DNA of 64,000 nt, from the NCBI RefSeq assembly GCF_001644225.1, contig NZ_LSTV01000004.1, positions 1 to 64,000 of the forward strand, read 5' to 3'. The position numbers and the translations under genes were made by a program. This DNA comes from Microbacterium oleivorans (GTDB taxonomy: Bacteria; Actinomycetota; Actinomycetes; Actinomycetales; Microbacteriaceae). Each line of letters starts with the position of its first letter. Position 1 is the first letter of the stretch. The notes below the pieces were generated by a model, which was given only the letters and a program-made list of their open reading frames with translations, made no database searches and had not been told where the DNA came from. Below are positions 56,164-64,000 of the stretch, one piece after another.

Positions 56164-57960
56164 ATGCCCGAGACCTTCCTGCCCCCTGCCGCCCGCACCG
56201 CGGGGCGCGTCGTCGTGTGGGTCCTCGGGCTCGCACTTCTGTTCGTCCTCTTCGCCCTGGGGTGGATCGCGGTGCGCGGGTACCTCGCCTACGACCACCT
56301 CTCGAGCGCGCAGAAGCGGGCGCCCGAGATCGCGTCGGACCTCGGCGACCTGAGCGCCGCGGGTGAGGCGATCGACGAGATGTCCCGTCACACCGCCCAG
56401 GCGCGCGAGCTCACCTCCGACCCCATCTGGCAGGGCGCCGAAGGCGTGCCATGGATGGGTCCCCAGCTCGCGGCAGTCGCCGACGTCGCCGCCTCGGTCG
56501 ATGACGTCGTCACGGGAACCGCCCGCCCGATTGCCGCAGTGGCCACCGGCTTCGGCGTCGAGGCGTTCGTCCCGGTCGACGGCCGGATCGACACATCGGT
56601 CTTCGCCGCACTCGCGCAGCCCGCCACCGACGGCGCCGCCGTCGCGGCATCCGCCCGCGACCAGGTCACCGCCATCGATCGCGCACCGCTCGTCGCACCC
56701 ATCGCGGACGCGCTGGACGACGTCGGCGGGCTGCTGTCGCAGGTCGCGTCAGGCACCGACGCGCTTGCGCGGGCGAGCCGATTGCTCCCGTCCATGCTCG
56801 GCGCAGATGGATCGCGCGACCACATGATCATCGTGCAGAACAACGCCGAATGGCGAACGCTCGGCGGGATCGTCGGCGCCGCGACGTTCATCCGCGCAGA
56901 CGACGGGCGATTGTCCATCGACGGGCAGCTCAGCTCGGGTGATTTCGCACCGTACCCGGAGTCCGTTCTCGACCTGGGCGAGTACGCGACGATCTACCAG
57001 GCCAAGCCCGGAAGATTCCTGCAGAACGTCACGCAGGTTCCCGACTTCCGGCTGACGGCAGAGCTCGCGCGCGAGTTCGCGGCGCGCAACGATCGCCCCG
57101 TCGACAGCGTCGTCTCGATCGACCCGGTCGCCTTGTCGTATCTCCTCGAAGCGACCGGTCCGGTCACCCTCCCCACCGGGATCGAACTAACGAGTGCCAA
57201 CGCGGTGGACTACCTGCTCAACGATGTGTACCTGGCGTATCGGGACCCGAAGGCGCAGGATGCGGTCTTCGCTGTCGCGGCGAGCGCGGTCTTCGCGGCA
57301 CTGACCGACGGCGACCTCGATCCCGTGGCCCTCATCGCCGCGCTGGGTCGGGCCGGCGAAGAGCACCGACTGTACCTCTGGAGCGCGGACGAAGCGGATC
57401 AGGACATCCTCGACGAGACCACTCTGGCCGGTGCCCTCGTCGCCAGCGACGTCGACACCGCGCGCCTCGGGGTCTATCTCAACGACGGCACCGGCTCGAA
57501 GATGGACTACTACGTGACCCCGGCCGTCCAGCTCGCCTGGTCGGGCTGCGGCACCGGTCGCACATCCCGGACGCTCTCGCTCAGCATCACTCTCACCAGC
57601 AACGCCCCCGCGGATGCCGCCACGTCCCTGCCCGACTACATCACCGGGGCGGAGAGATACGGCGTTCCGGCGGGAACTGCCCGAACCGTCGGCGAGGTCT
57701 ACCTGCCCGAGGGCTTCGAGGTCGCCTCCTCCGAGATCACGACGGAGCGCGGGTTCGGCGGCGGCATGGTCGGCGGCCGTCAGGTGCTGTCGTACTCGGT
57801 CGACCTGAAACCCGGCGACACGCAGACGGTGACGATCGAGGTCACCGCCGACACCGACATCCGTGACGCCGAGGCATGGGTCACCCCCACCGCCGACGCC
57901 GATCTCCCGCCGGTCGTGCGCGCGTCGTGCGACCCCGCCGACGGTGCGGTCCTCGGCTGA
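56164..57960 (+). CDS. DUF4012-family envelope protein
   Basis: 598 residues: one N-terminal helix (VVVWVLGLALLFVLFALGWI), an alpha-helical stretch, then a large extracytoplasmic part with the DUF4012 pattern (MIIVQNNAEWRTLGGIVGA, GEYATIYQAKPGRFLQNVTQ, FRLTAELAREF, VVSIDPVALSYLLEATGPV). DUF4012 genes are common inside actinobacterial exopolysaccharide clusters. The role is unknown, possibly in export or attachment of the glycan. Start 56164 rests on the leaderless -10. Confidence 0.87.
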   Translation: MPETFLPPAARTAGRVVVWVLGLALLFVLFALGWIAVRGYLAYDHLSSAQKRAPEIASDLGDLSAAGEAIDEMSRHTAQARELTSDPIWQGAEGVPWMGPQLAAVADVAASVDDVVTGTARPIAAVATGFGVEAFVPVDGRIDTSVFAALAQPATDGAAVAASARDQVTAIDRAPLVAPIADALDDVGGLLSQVASGTDALARASRLLPSMLGADGSRDHMIIVQNNAEWRTLGGIVGAATFIRADDGRLSIDGQLSSGDFAPYPESVLDLGEYATIYQAKPGRFLQNVTQVPDFRLTAELAREFAARNDRPVDSVVSIDPVALSYLLEATGPVTLPTGIELTSANAVDYLLNDVYLAYRDPKAQDAVFAVAASAVFAALTDGDLDPVALIAALGRAGEEHRLYLWSADEADQDILDETTLAGALVASDVDTARLGVYLNDGTGSKMDYYVTPAVQLAWSGCGTGRTSRTLSLSITLTSNAPADAATSLPDYITGAERYGVPAGTARTVGEVYLPEGFEVASSEITTERGFGGGMVGGRQVLSYSVDLKPGDTQTVTIEVTADTDIRDAEAWVTPTADADLPPVVRASCDPADGAVLG

Positions 57961-58017
57961 TCCGGCCGGCACCCCGAATCGTCACGCAACGGAAACCCCA
58001 GGTCGGGCGGCCTCGGT

Positions 58018-58023
58018 TACACT
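58018..58023 (+). promoter_or_regulatory. Putative -10 of the secreted-protein gene
   Basis: TACACT, 31 nt before the ATG at 58055, with gaaagcagc as a weak ribosome-binding site. Confidence 0.4.
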
Positions 58024-58054
58024 CAGGTGAGTACCCGGCCTGAAAGCAGCATCC

Positions 58055-58612
58055 ATGCGCCGTCTCCCCCGCGCCCTCCTCACGACCACCGTCCTCGCGA
58101 CACTGGCCGTCGGCGCGCCCGTCGCCGCTCACGCCTCGACGATCTACCCGCCGGTCGACGCCTGCCAGTCGGATGCCGCCGGTGCCGGCCCGGGCGACAC
58201 GGTCAGCTTCTCGTGCGACGACACCACGTTCGGCCCGAACGAGACCGTCACGGTCACCGTCACGGGAGAGAACGGCGCCGGCGCGACCTTCGCGATGGTG
58301 CGCATGGCCGTCTCGACGGCGAGCGCCGTCTACGAGTCCGACGCGAGCGGGGCGCTGCCCACCGTCCGCATCACCCTGCCCTCCGACGCCCGCGGGGTGT
58401 ACAACATCGCCGCCGTCTCGGCGACCTCGGCAGGCGGCACCGCCAGCGCCGTGATCGACACCAGCCAGAGCACCGACCCGCTCGTGCGGGCGGGCTTCGA
58501 CGGCAGCCAGCTCACGGGGCTGTGGATCGGCGCCGGCGCCCTCGTCGCCGCCGGTGCCGTCATCCTCGTCGCCGCGGGCCTGCGTCGCCGACGCGACCGG
58601 ATCGACGACTGA
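58055..58612 (+). CDS. Secreted protein with C-terminal membrane anchor
   Basis: 185 residues. The signal peptide (MRRLPRALLTTTVLATLAVG, ending AHA) precedes a beta-rich Thr/Ala domain (FGPNETVTVTVTGENG) and a C-terminal helix with Arg-rich tail (GALVAAGAVILVAAGLRRRR). This resembles a sortase-type C-terminus, but no LPXTG is visible before the helix. It is probably a surface protein held by the helix. Family not recognised. Confidence 0.7.
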   Translation: MRRLPRALLTTTVLATLAVGAPVAAHASTIYPPVDACQSDAAGAGPGDTVSFSCDDTTFGPNETVTVTVTGENGAGATFAMVRMAVSTASAVYESDASGALPTVRITLPSDARGVYNIAAVSATSAGGTASAVIDTSQSTDPLVRAGFDGSQLTGLWIGAGALVAAGAVILVAAGLRRRRDRIDD

Positions 58613-58614
58613 CG

Positions 58615-59310
58615 TCAGGCGACGTCGGGCTTCGCCCGCGCGATGGGCTCAGCCGTCACCAGGATCGGCAGGTGGTCGCTCGCCCCCTGCGGCAGCGTCC
58701 GCACCTGCTGGATCTCGAACCCGCTCGAGGTCGCGAAGTCGTAGTAGCCCTTGAAGAACTTGTACCGCGTGTACGTGCGCGCGTCGCTCAGGCTCAGCTC
58801 GTACCCGCTCTCGCGGATCACCTGCCCCAGGTTCTCCTTGAACACCGGGTAGTTGAAGTCGCCGACCATGAGGATCGGCGCCCCCTTGCCGAGGCTCGAC
58901 AGCTCGCGCAGCGCCGCCCGGATCTGGTGACGACGCAGCGAGTTCAGCGCGGTGAGCGGCGCCGCATGGAAGGACGCGACGATGAAGTCGGTGCCGTGAT
59001 CGATGTCATGCAGGTGAAGCCCCAGCATCCGCTCGTCGGCGGGCTTCAGCACGATGTCGTGCAACGACTTCTTCAGCGAGAAGGTGCGGCTCGCACCGGC
59101 GCGGAACCCGTTCTCGCGGTAGTAGATCGCCAGGCCCAATCGGTTCGAGCGGGTCGCATCGGCGAGGACGAGGCCGCCGATGCGCTCGGGCATGTCGGTC
59201 GTGTCCACCTCCTGCAGACACAGCACGTCGACGTCGTAGCGGCTCACCAGTTCGGTGAGTTCGCCCGCCGCGGCGTGCTTGCGCAGGTTGTACGAGACGA
59301 CAGTGATCAT
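58615..59310 (-). CDS. Endonuclease/exonuclease/phosphatase family protein
   Basis: 231 residues with the EEP landmarks: VVSYNLRKHAA, LCLQEVD (metal Glu), MVGDFNYP and ASDHLPILV (catalytic His). Members cleave nucleic acid, phosphoinositides or sphingomyelin; no signal peptide is present here, so a cytosolic role is likely. Convergent with the preceding gene (2 nt between stops) and divergent from the GH6 gene. Confidence 0.88.
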   Translation of the reverse strand: MITVVSYNLRKHAAAGELTELVSRYDVDVLCLQEVDTTDMPERIGGLVLADATRSNRLGLAIYYRENGFRAGASRTFSLKKSLHDIVLKPADERMLGLHLHDIDHGTDFIVASFHAAPLTALNSLRRHQIRAALRELSSLGKGAPILMVGDFNYPVFKENLGQVIRESGYELSLSDARTYTRYKFFKGYYDFATSSGFEIQQVRTLPQGASDHLPILVTAEPIARAKPDVA

Positions 59311-59329
59311 CGGAGTATCAGCCTATGAC

Positions 59330-59335
59330 TAGAGT
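59330..59335 (+). promoter_or_regulatory. -10 element, leaderless GH6 gene
   Basis: TAGAGT followed by 6 nt and the GTG at 59342. Confidence 0.55.
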
Positions 59336-59341
59336 TCAAGA

Positions 59342-60352
59342 GTGGCTCCCAGGAAGAAGCTGCGGATGCCGCCGGCCCGCGTACTCGTCCCCCTGGGCAT
59401 CGTGCTGGGACTCGTCGTGGTCCTCGTGCTCGTGGGCGTCATCGGAGGCGCCGTGACCCGCGGATTCCATGCGCTCACGGCGCGCGCCCCCGAGATGGGG
59501 ACGACGGTCATCGCGCCGACCCAGGCGAAGGCCGCCACAGCCGCGCGCGAGCTCTCCGGTGAGCAGAAGGATGCCGCCGACTACCTCGCCGCGCAGCCGA
59601 CCGCCTACTGGCTGACCCCCGAGCAGGACCCCATCGGCACCGCCGGCGGGACCGTGCTCGACCTCATCTCCCAGGCGCGCGACCAGGGTCGCTCCGTCGC
59701 ACTGGTGGTCTACGGGCTGCCCGGGCGCGACTGCGGCAACCACTCCGCCGGCGGCCTGTCAGAGCAGGACTACCCGGTCTGGCTGCGCGAGATCGGCTCG
59801 GCCCTCGAAACCGCGCCCGACGTGCAGAAGATCGTCGCGCTCGAGCCCGACAGCATCGCCCTGTCGGAGGAGTGCGGCAACATCGCCGATCGCGCCCGCC
59901 AGCTCAGCACGGCGGTCGACCTGATCACGTCGCCGAACACCTGGATCTACATCGACGGCGGGCACAGCAACTGGCTGCCGCCGCAAAAGATGGCCGACCT
60001 CATCCGGCAGACCGGTGTCATCGACCGGGTGCGCGGCTTCGTGACGAACGTCTCGAACTACCAGTCCCCCGCCGACGAGTTCACCTACGCGGCATCCCTG
60101 TCGTCGCTCCTCGACGGTGCGCACGCCATCGTCGACACCTCCCGCAGCGGCGCGGCCACCTCGGGCGGCGAATGGTGCAACCCCCCGGGTCAGCTCGTCG
60201 GCGAGCCGGGCGGCACCTTCCACGACACCGTCGTCGACACGAACCTCTGGATCAAACCGCCGGGCGAGAGCGACGGCGAGTGCAACGGCGGACCGGCGGC
60301 CGGTGTCTACTGGCCCGAAGCCGGCGTCGAGCTGACGCGGGACGTCCGGTGA
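59342..60352 (+). CDS. GH6-family glycanase, membrane-anchored
   Basis: 336 residues: one N-terminal helix (VLVPLGIVLGLVVVLVLVGV) acts as signal anchor, then a GH6 domain. All GH6 landmarks are seen: VVYGLPGRDC (first Asp), ALEPDSIA, YIDGGHSNW, VDTSRSG, EWCNPPG and LWIKPPGESDGEC. It should cleave beta-1,4-glucan outside the cell. In Streptomyces a GH6 enzyme (CslZ) accompanies the CslA glycan synthase; here a membrane GT2 synthase lies 1.2 kb away, suggesting a comparable pair (inference). Confidence 0.9.
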   Translation: MAPRKKLRMPPARVLVPLGIVLGLVVVLVLVGVIGGAVTRGFHALTARAPEMGTTVIAPTQAKAATAARELSGEQKDAADYLAAQPTAYWLTPEQDPIGTAGGTVLDLISQARDQGRSVALVVYGLPGRDCGNHSAGGLSEQDYPVWLREIGSALETAPDVQKIVALEPDSIALSEECGNIADRARQLSTAVDLITSPNTWIYIDGGHSNWLPPQKMADLIRQTGVIDRVRGFVTNVSNYQSPADEFTYAASLSSLLDGAHAIVDTSRSGAATSGGEWCNPPGQLVGEPGGTFHDTVVDTNLWIKPPGESDGECNGGPAAGVYWPEAGVELTRDVR

Positions 60353-60392
60353 GCGCGGCTGCGACCGCGCGAGGCGGTGCCTGCCGCCTGTG

Positions 60393-60398
60393 TAGCAT
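60393..60398 (+). promoter_or_regulatory. Putative -10 of the OmpR-type regulator
   Basis: TAGCAT, 38 nt before the ATG at 60437; GGGGG stands 8 nt before the start. Confidence 0.4.
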
Positions 60399-60436
60399 GA
60401 GGACCGACTTTCACACCGGAATCGGGGGCTACATCG

Positions 60437-61477
60437 ATGAGTGATTCGATGTCGATGCATAAGACGGCGGTCATCGTCGAGGACGATCCCGACATCCGTC
60501 ATCTCATCGTCGAGGTCCTCGAGGCCGCCGGCTTCTCGACCGTCTCGGTCGGCAACGGCATCGACGGCGTCCGCGCCGTACTCTCGTACCAGCCGCTCAT
60601 CACGACCCTCGACGTGAACATGCCCGGCATCGACGGGTTCGAGGCGGCGCGCCGCATCCGTGCGCAGAGCGACACCTACATCATCATGATCACCGGCCTC
60701 GAAGAAGAGGCGGACGTCGTCCTCGGCCTCGGTGCCGGCGCCGACGAGTACGTCGTGAAGCCGTTCCGCCCGCGCGAACTGCGTGCGCGCGTCGAGTCGC
60801 TGCTGCGCCGCCCGCGCGCCACCGGCACGGCCGTCGCCGCCGCGCCGCGGCAGGAAGCGACCGGTCCGTCGTTCCCGGGCGCGCGACCCGCCGTCCCGCA
60901 GCACGACGCCGTGCCCACCTCCCCCGTCTTCGACGAGCGCATCATGACGCCCGTCTACAGCGACCAGCCGCCGCAGGGCGGTGCGGTGGTCCTGCCGCCG
61001 CAGGGCGCTCCGCACCAGGGTGCGCCGCAGCAGGGCGCACCCCACCCGGGCATGCCGCATCTCGGCGGCCAGCCGCCGGTCGCGCATCCCGGCAACGCGG
61101 TGGCCCCGGCATCCGCTGTCCCGCCCGTGGGCGGACCCGGTTGGACTGTGCACCGCGACCTCGCCGTGCACGCCGAGCACCGGGTCGTCCTCGTCGCGGG
61201 GCGCGAGCTGACGCTCACCCGCACGGAGTTCGACCTGCTGTCGACCCTCATGGAATCCAAGCGTCGTGTGCGCAGCAAGGCCGACCTGACGCTCGTGCTG
61301 CGCGGCGAGTCGTACGTGACGAGCTACTTCGTCGGCGAGGCCGACAAGCGCGCGATCGAGGCGCATATGACGAACCTGCGCCGCAAGCTCGGCGACAACC
61401 CGAACAACCCCCGGTACATCGAGACCGTCCGGGGTGTCGGCTACCGCCTCACCTCCGAAACCGTCGCCGGCGCCTGA
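60437..61477 (+). CDS. OmpR-family response regulator with long disordered linker
   Basis: 346 residues, about 110 more than usual. REC domain 1-125 (Asp59 in TTLDVNMPG, Lys in YVVKPFRPREL). Then about 105 residues rich in Pro, Gln, Gly and Ala with QGAP repeats, then a winged-helix domain (GRELTLTRTEFDLLSTLMES, MTNLRRKLGDNP, ETVRGVGYRL). No histidine kinase is adjacent; the PAS and MASE1 kinases are 6-10 kb left. It lies between the GH6 and GT2 synthase genes and may regulate them. Confidence 0.88.
   Translation: MSDSMSMHKTAVIVEDDPDIRHLIVEVLEAAGFSTVSVGNGIDGVRAVLSYQPLITTLDVNMPGIDGFEAARRIRAQSDTYIIMITGLEEEADVVLGLGAGADEYVVKPFRPRELRARVESLLRRPRATGTAVAAAPRQEATGPSFPGARPAVPQHDAVPTSPVFDERIMTPVYSDQPPQGGAVVLPPQGAPHQGAPQQGAPHPGMPHLGGQPPVAHPGNAVAPASAVPPVGGPGWTVHRDLAVHAEHRVVLVAGRELTLTRTEFDLLSTLMESKRRVRSKADLTLVLRGESYVTSYFVGEADKRAIEAHMTNLRRKLGDNPNNPRYIETVRGVGYRLTSETVAGA
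60974..61042 (+). repeat. QGAP-coding repeats in the regulator linker
   Basis: Four in-frame copies of a cag-ggc-g(c/t)n(-ccn) unit code for QGG/QGAP repeats in the linker. The codons vary at third positions, so the repeat is kept at protein level. Confidence 0.6.
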
Positions 61478-61534
61478 CCCTCGCCCCGCCCCCGCGCGTG
61501 CGCGTGCGTCGCTCGTGCACCCGGCCACACGGAA

Positions 61535-61565
61535 GAAGCCCCCGGAGATGAACTCCGGGGGCTTC
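61535..61565. terminator. Bidirectional terminator between regulator and GT2 synthase
   Basis: Perfect 13-bp stem gaagcccccggag (61535-61547) with ctccgggggcttc (61553-61565) around atgaa, followed by gttcg. It separates convergent genes and can serve both. Confidence 0.8.
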
Positions 61566-61582
61566 GTTCGGGACGGGCGAGG

Positions 61583-63301
61583 TCAGACCTTGTAGCCCTG
61601 GTGGCGCTGGAACAGCTTGATGGCCATCGTGAGGGTCTGCAGGACCGTGACGACACCGACGATCGGCCAGCCGACCCACAGGATCGCGGACTGGGTGATC
61701 GGGTCGAGCAGGTTCCAGATGACGGCGATCGCGACGGCGACGATGGCGAGGATGATGAAGGGCGTCCAGTGTCCGAAGCTCACGCCGCCCTTCTCGGCCC
61801 GCGCCTGCAGGGCCCAGTTGTCGACCTTCTTCTTGGAGAGGAAGCGGGTCCACGACCGGATGAAGTGACTGATGCGGATCCACATGAAGATCTCGGCGGG
61901 GAACAGCAGCACGGCGAAGGCGATGTCGCGCGAGTTGCACTTCTCCATGGCGCGGGCCATGCGCAGGTTCAGTCCGGCGGCCACGAGCGGCGGGATCAAC
62001 CACCACGGCGAGAACACGAACGCGTTGATCGACAGCGAGGCGATCAGCAGTGTGATGAACGCGACACGGACGAAGAAGTTCGTGAGCATCGAGAATTGCT
62101 CGAACCAGCGCAGACGAAGGTTGGGGTGGAACGGCTGCCCCTTCGTGTCTCCTCGCTGACCGGGCCACATCAGCTCGATGGCGCCGTAGGTCCACTTCAC
62201 CTGCTGCGCGTCGTACCCCTTGAGGGTCGTCATGCCACCGACATCCGCCCGGGCGAACGGGCTGATCTTCGTCAGGTACCCGGCCGACTTGATCTGCAGG
62301 GAGAGCAGCGAGTCCTCGACCTCGGAGTCCTTGACCCACGGCGAGTTCTGGTGGTTCTCCTTCATGATGTCGCGGAGCGCGGTCGTCGAGAAGATCGAGA
62401 ACTGCCCGCCGAGCACCGCCATGTTGCGGCCGCGCAGCAGGTTCTGCATGTTGAAGGCCGCGAACTGGGTGCGCTGACCGGCGATCAGCCACTTGGCGAT
62501 GAAGCCCTTGATGGGGCGGTCGTCGATCGTGTAGATCGCCGAGATGCCGCCGATGCGCGAGTCCGACACGGCCTCGTTCTCGAGGTACTCGACCGCGCGG
62601 CGGTCGGCGGTCGTGTCGCCGTCCACGCCGAGCAGGTAGTCGTACCCCTCGACGAGGGCGTAGCCGTAGTTGAGCGCGCCGACCTTCTTGTCGGGGTTCT
62701 TGCCGATGTCGTGGACGAACACCTCGGTGAACTGCAGTCCGAGCTCGGTCTCGACCTCGTGCGGTCCCGAGAACTCCGACGCGATCTTCACCGTGTCATC
62801 CGAGGTGTTGTTGACGACCACGTGGATGACGTCGGGCACGCGGCTCTGCTCGAGGAGCGACCGGATGACGTCGGCGATCGACTCCGCCTCGTTGTAGGCC
62901 GGGATGATGCATCCGATCGTCGACCGGTGCACCGAGTGGTTCTCGAGCACCGAGGCGAAGTCATCGGCGAACTCGTCCACCGGGACGATCTCGCCGGGAC
63001 CGCCGGGCGACGCGGCATAACCGGCCGTTTCGGGGGCCGCCTGCCAGGAACCCTGCGGGGCGACGCCCTGCCATTGCGGAGCGGGCTGCTGCCACTGCGG
63101 CTGCGCCGACTGCGCCTGCTGCCACTGCGGCTGCTGCTGCGCCTGCTGCCATTGCGGCTGCTGCTGCGCCTGAGCCTGCCACGCGGGCTGCTGGCCCCAC
63201 TGCGGCTCCTGGCCCGGCCAGGCGCCGGCCGCCGGCTGCGCGCCCACCGGGGGCTGCGCGGGCTGCCAGCCCTGCGGGCCGGGGATGTACGGACTCGTCA
63301 C
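61583..63301 (-). CDS. Membrane GT2 glycan synthase with W/Q-rich N-terminal tail
   Basis: 572 residues. Residues 1 to about 95 are low-complexity Pro/Gln/Trp (repeats of PQWQQ). A GT2 domain follows: TIGCIIPAYNEAESIADVI, VVNNTSDDT, LGVDGDTTA (DxD), VKDSEVEDSLLSLQI and QQVKW at the place of QxxRW. About five helices follow at the C-terminus, none before the catalytic domain, unlike BcsA. This suggests a processive or single-addition synthase of a cellulose/Csl/hyaluronan-like glycan. GTG 63301 follows GAGGAA at 5 nt. It is probably co-transcribed with the unknown gene upstream. Confidence 0.83.
   Translation of the reverse strand: MTSPYIPGPQGWQPAQPPVGAQPAAGAWPGQEPQWGQQPAWQAQAQQQPQWQQAQQQPQWQQAQSAQPQWQQPAPQWQGVAPQGSWQAAPETAGYAASPGGPGEIVPVDEFADDFASVLENHSVHRSTIGCIIPAYNEAESIADVIRSLLEQSRVPDVIHVVVNNTSDDTVKIASEFSGPHEVETELGLQFTEVFVHDIGKNPDKKVGALNYGYALVEGYDYLLGVDGDTTADRRAVEYLENEAVSDSRIGGISAIYTIDDRPIKGFIAKWLIAGQRTQFAAFNMQNLLRGRNMAVLGGQFSIFSTTALRDIMKENHQNSPWVKDSEVEDSLLSLQIKSAGYLTKISPFARADVGGMTTLKGYDAQQVKWTYGAIELMWPGQRGDTKGQPFHPNLRLRWFEQFSMLTNFFVRVAFITLLIASLSINAFVFSPWWLIPPLVAAGLNLRMARAMEKCNSRDIAFAVLLFPAEIFMWIRISHFIRSWTRFLSKKKVDNWALQARAEKGGVSFGHWTPFIILAIVAVAIAVIWNLLDPITQSAILWVGWPIVGVVTVLQTLTMAIKLFQRHQGYKV
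63065..63200 (-). repeat. W/Q-coding low-complexity tract
   Basis: Imperfect in-frame repeats of about 27 nt (coding QWQQAQQQP-type units) make up the N-terminal tail of the GT2 synthase. Regular spaced Trp within a Gln/Pro context is the notable feature. Confidence 0.65.
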
Positions 63302-63321
63302 GTCGGTTCCTCGAACTGGAT

Positions 63322-64000
63322 TCACGGAGTGGTGGGACCGCCGGACCCGGGGGTGGTGGTCCACCCGTCGGTGCCGGTGGTTCCCTGGGAGTCGTCGTTC
63401 GACGTGCCGTCGGTTGCGCCCCCCGTGGACCCGTCGGTCTCTGTCTCACGAGGATAGATCGCAATCGGGATGACGGGGTAGACCGTCTGCTGCACGAACG
63501 ATTTGTCGTCGTCGGCCGTCCCCTCGACCCAGACGTCGAGCGCGAACTGCAGCGTGATCCCGTAGGTGTCCGGCGGCAGCTGGTTGATCGTCGTCTCGGG
63601 GACGAGCAGACCGCCCTGGTAGCTGTTGATCAGCAGGCCCTTGCTCGAGCGGATCGTGTCGGTGGGCACGAGCGTGCGGGGGTCGGCGCTGAACTGGAAC
63701 GGCGAGCTCACCTGGTTCGAGGACTGCGCCGTCTGCGACGAGATCGACACGTTCGAGAGGAACACGCGACGCTTCTGCTTGAGCACCGCCTTCTCGTCGA
63801 CGCGGGTGTCCTTGACGTTGACCGCGAAGCCGAAGGTCTTCGCGTTGTCGGGGTACCACTCGCGGGTGCGCTTGGAGTCGACGGCCCAGAAGTCGAGGAT
63901 GATGTCGAGACCGTCGGCGATCTCGTACGTCATCTGCACCGAGCCGTCGTAGGTGAACTGCGAGTCGAACGGCATCTCCACCGTCCCGGTCGCGGGCGTC
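63322..64000 (-). CDS. Unknown protein, start lies beyond the window (partial)
   Basis: The reading frame is open to the window edge, so the N-terminus is missing; 226 residues are visible. The visible part is hydrophilic with beta-strand-like stretches (DIILDFWAVDSKRTREWYPD, then TFGFAVNVKDTRVDEKAVL) and ends in a Gly/Thr/Asp tail (about 35 residues, GSTGGATDGTSND) like a surface-exposed linker. No family recognised. The stop lies 20 nt before the GT2 synthase start, so they form an operon; it may be a membrane or surface partner of the synthase. Confidence 0.65.
   Translation of the reverse strand, partial: TPATGTVEMPFDSQFTYDGSVQMTYEIADGLDIILDFWAVDSKRTREWYPDNAKTFGFAVNVKDTRVDEKAVLKQKRRVFLSNVSISSQTAQSSNQVSSPFQFSADPRTLVPTDTIRSSKGLLINSYQGGLLVPETTINQLPPDTYGITLQFALDVWVEGTADDDKSFVQQTVYPVIPIAIYPRETETDGSTGGATDGTSNDDSQGTTGTDGWTTTPGSGGPTTP

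Noticed and set aside
58055..58612. Sortase substrate
   Set aside because: C-terminal helix and Arg tail are present, but no LPXTG-like motif precedes them.

Overview
The window is GC-rich actinobacterial chromosome. Its gene content and order (guaB, a groES preceded by CIRCE elements, the tsaD-rimI-tsaB-tsaE-alr-acpS operon, glmS, coaA, glmM-rpsI-rplM), its frequent GAT-GCC codon pairs and its many leaderless-looking starts fit Microbacteriaceae, probably Microbacterium or a close relative. This placement is inferred by eye; no database search was run. I saw no rRNA, tRNA, CRISPR array, insertion sequence or prophage.

Left part (1-38.5 kb) is mostly core genome. guaB comes first, followed by a branched-chain amino-acid ABC transporter (livH-livM-livG-livF, with the binding protein livK convergent). 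Next are a RarD-type transporter, a CIRCE-controlled groES, a methyltransferase, and the tRNA-t6A/alanine racemase/ACP synthase operon. A phosphatase, a CPBP protease, UDP-glucose dehydrogenase, glmS, coaA, two secreted proteins (CAP, GH5 plus a CBM-like domain) and an SDR enzyme follow. An unusual alpha/beta-hydrolase fused to a GMC small-subunit-like domain is coupled to a GMC oxidoreductase. A 47-aa membrane peptide, an atypical kinase-like membrane protein, CsbD, a glutamate-cysteine ligase, the dTDP-rhamnose genes rmlA-rmlB-rmlCD and glmM-rpsI-rplM complete this part.

Middle part (38.8-45.3 kb) is a tightly overlapping cassette of seven genes: three GT2 glycosyltransferases, a Wzy-like polymerase, a GT4, a hexapeptide acyltransferase and a Wzx-like flippase. 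Its base and codon use is visibly less GC-rich than its surroundings, as expected for a strain-variable polysaccharide locus.

Right part (45.4-64 kb) carries the conserved exopolysaccharide and signalling genes. These are a BY-type tyrosine autokinase/chain-length regulator, a secreted Cys-containing protein, a second copy of the atypical kinase-like family, a REC-only regulator and a MASE1 histidine kinase. They continue with the polyprenyl-phosphate sugar transferase, a PAS histidine kinase coupled to a degenerate GGDEF membrane protein, a DUF4012 protein, a GH6 glycanase, and an OmpR-type regulator with a very long disordered linker. Convergent to the last is a membrane GT2 synthase with a W/Q-repeat tail and an unknown partner that runs off the end.

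How it works together (inference): glmS/glmM, ugd and rmlABCD supply activated sugars. The sugar transferase primes the lipid carrier, the cassette assembles, flips and polymerises repeat units, and the autokinase controls chain length. A separate GT2 + GH6 pair may make a second, cellulose- or Csl-like glycan. The density of sensor proteins between these genes suggests dedicated regulation of surface glycan production.
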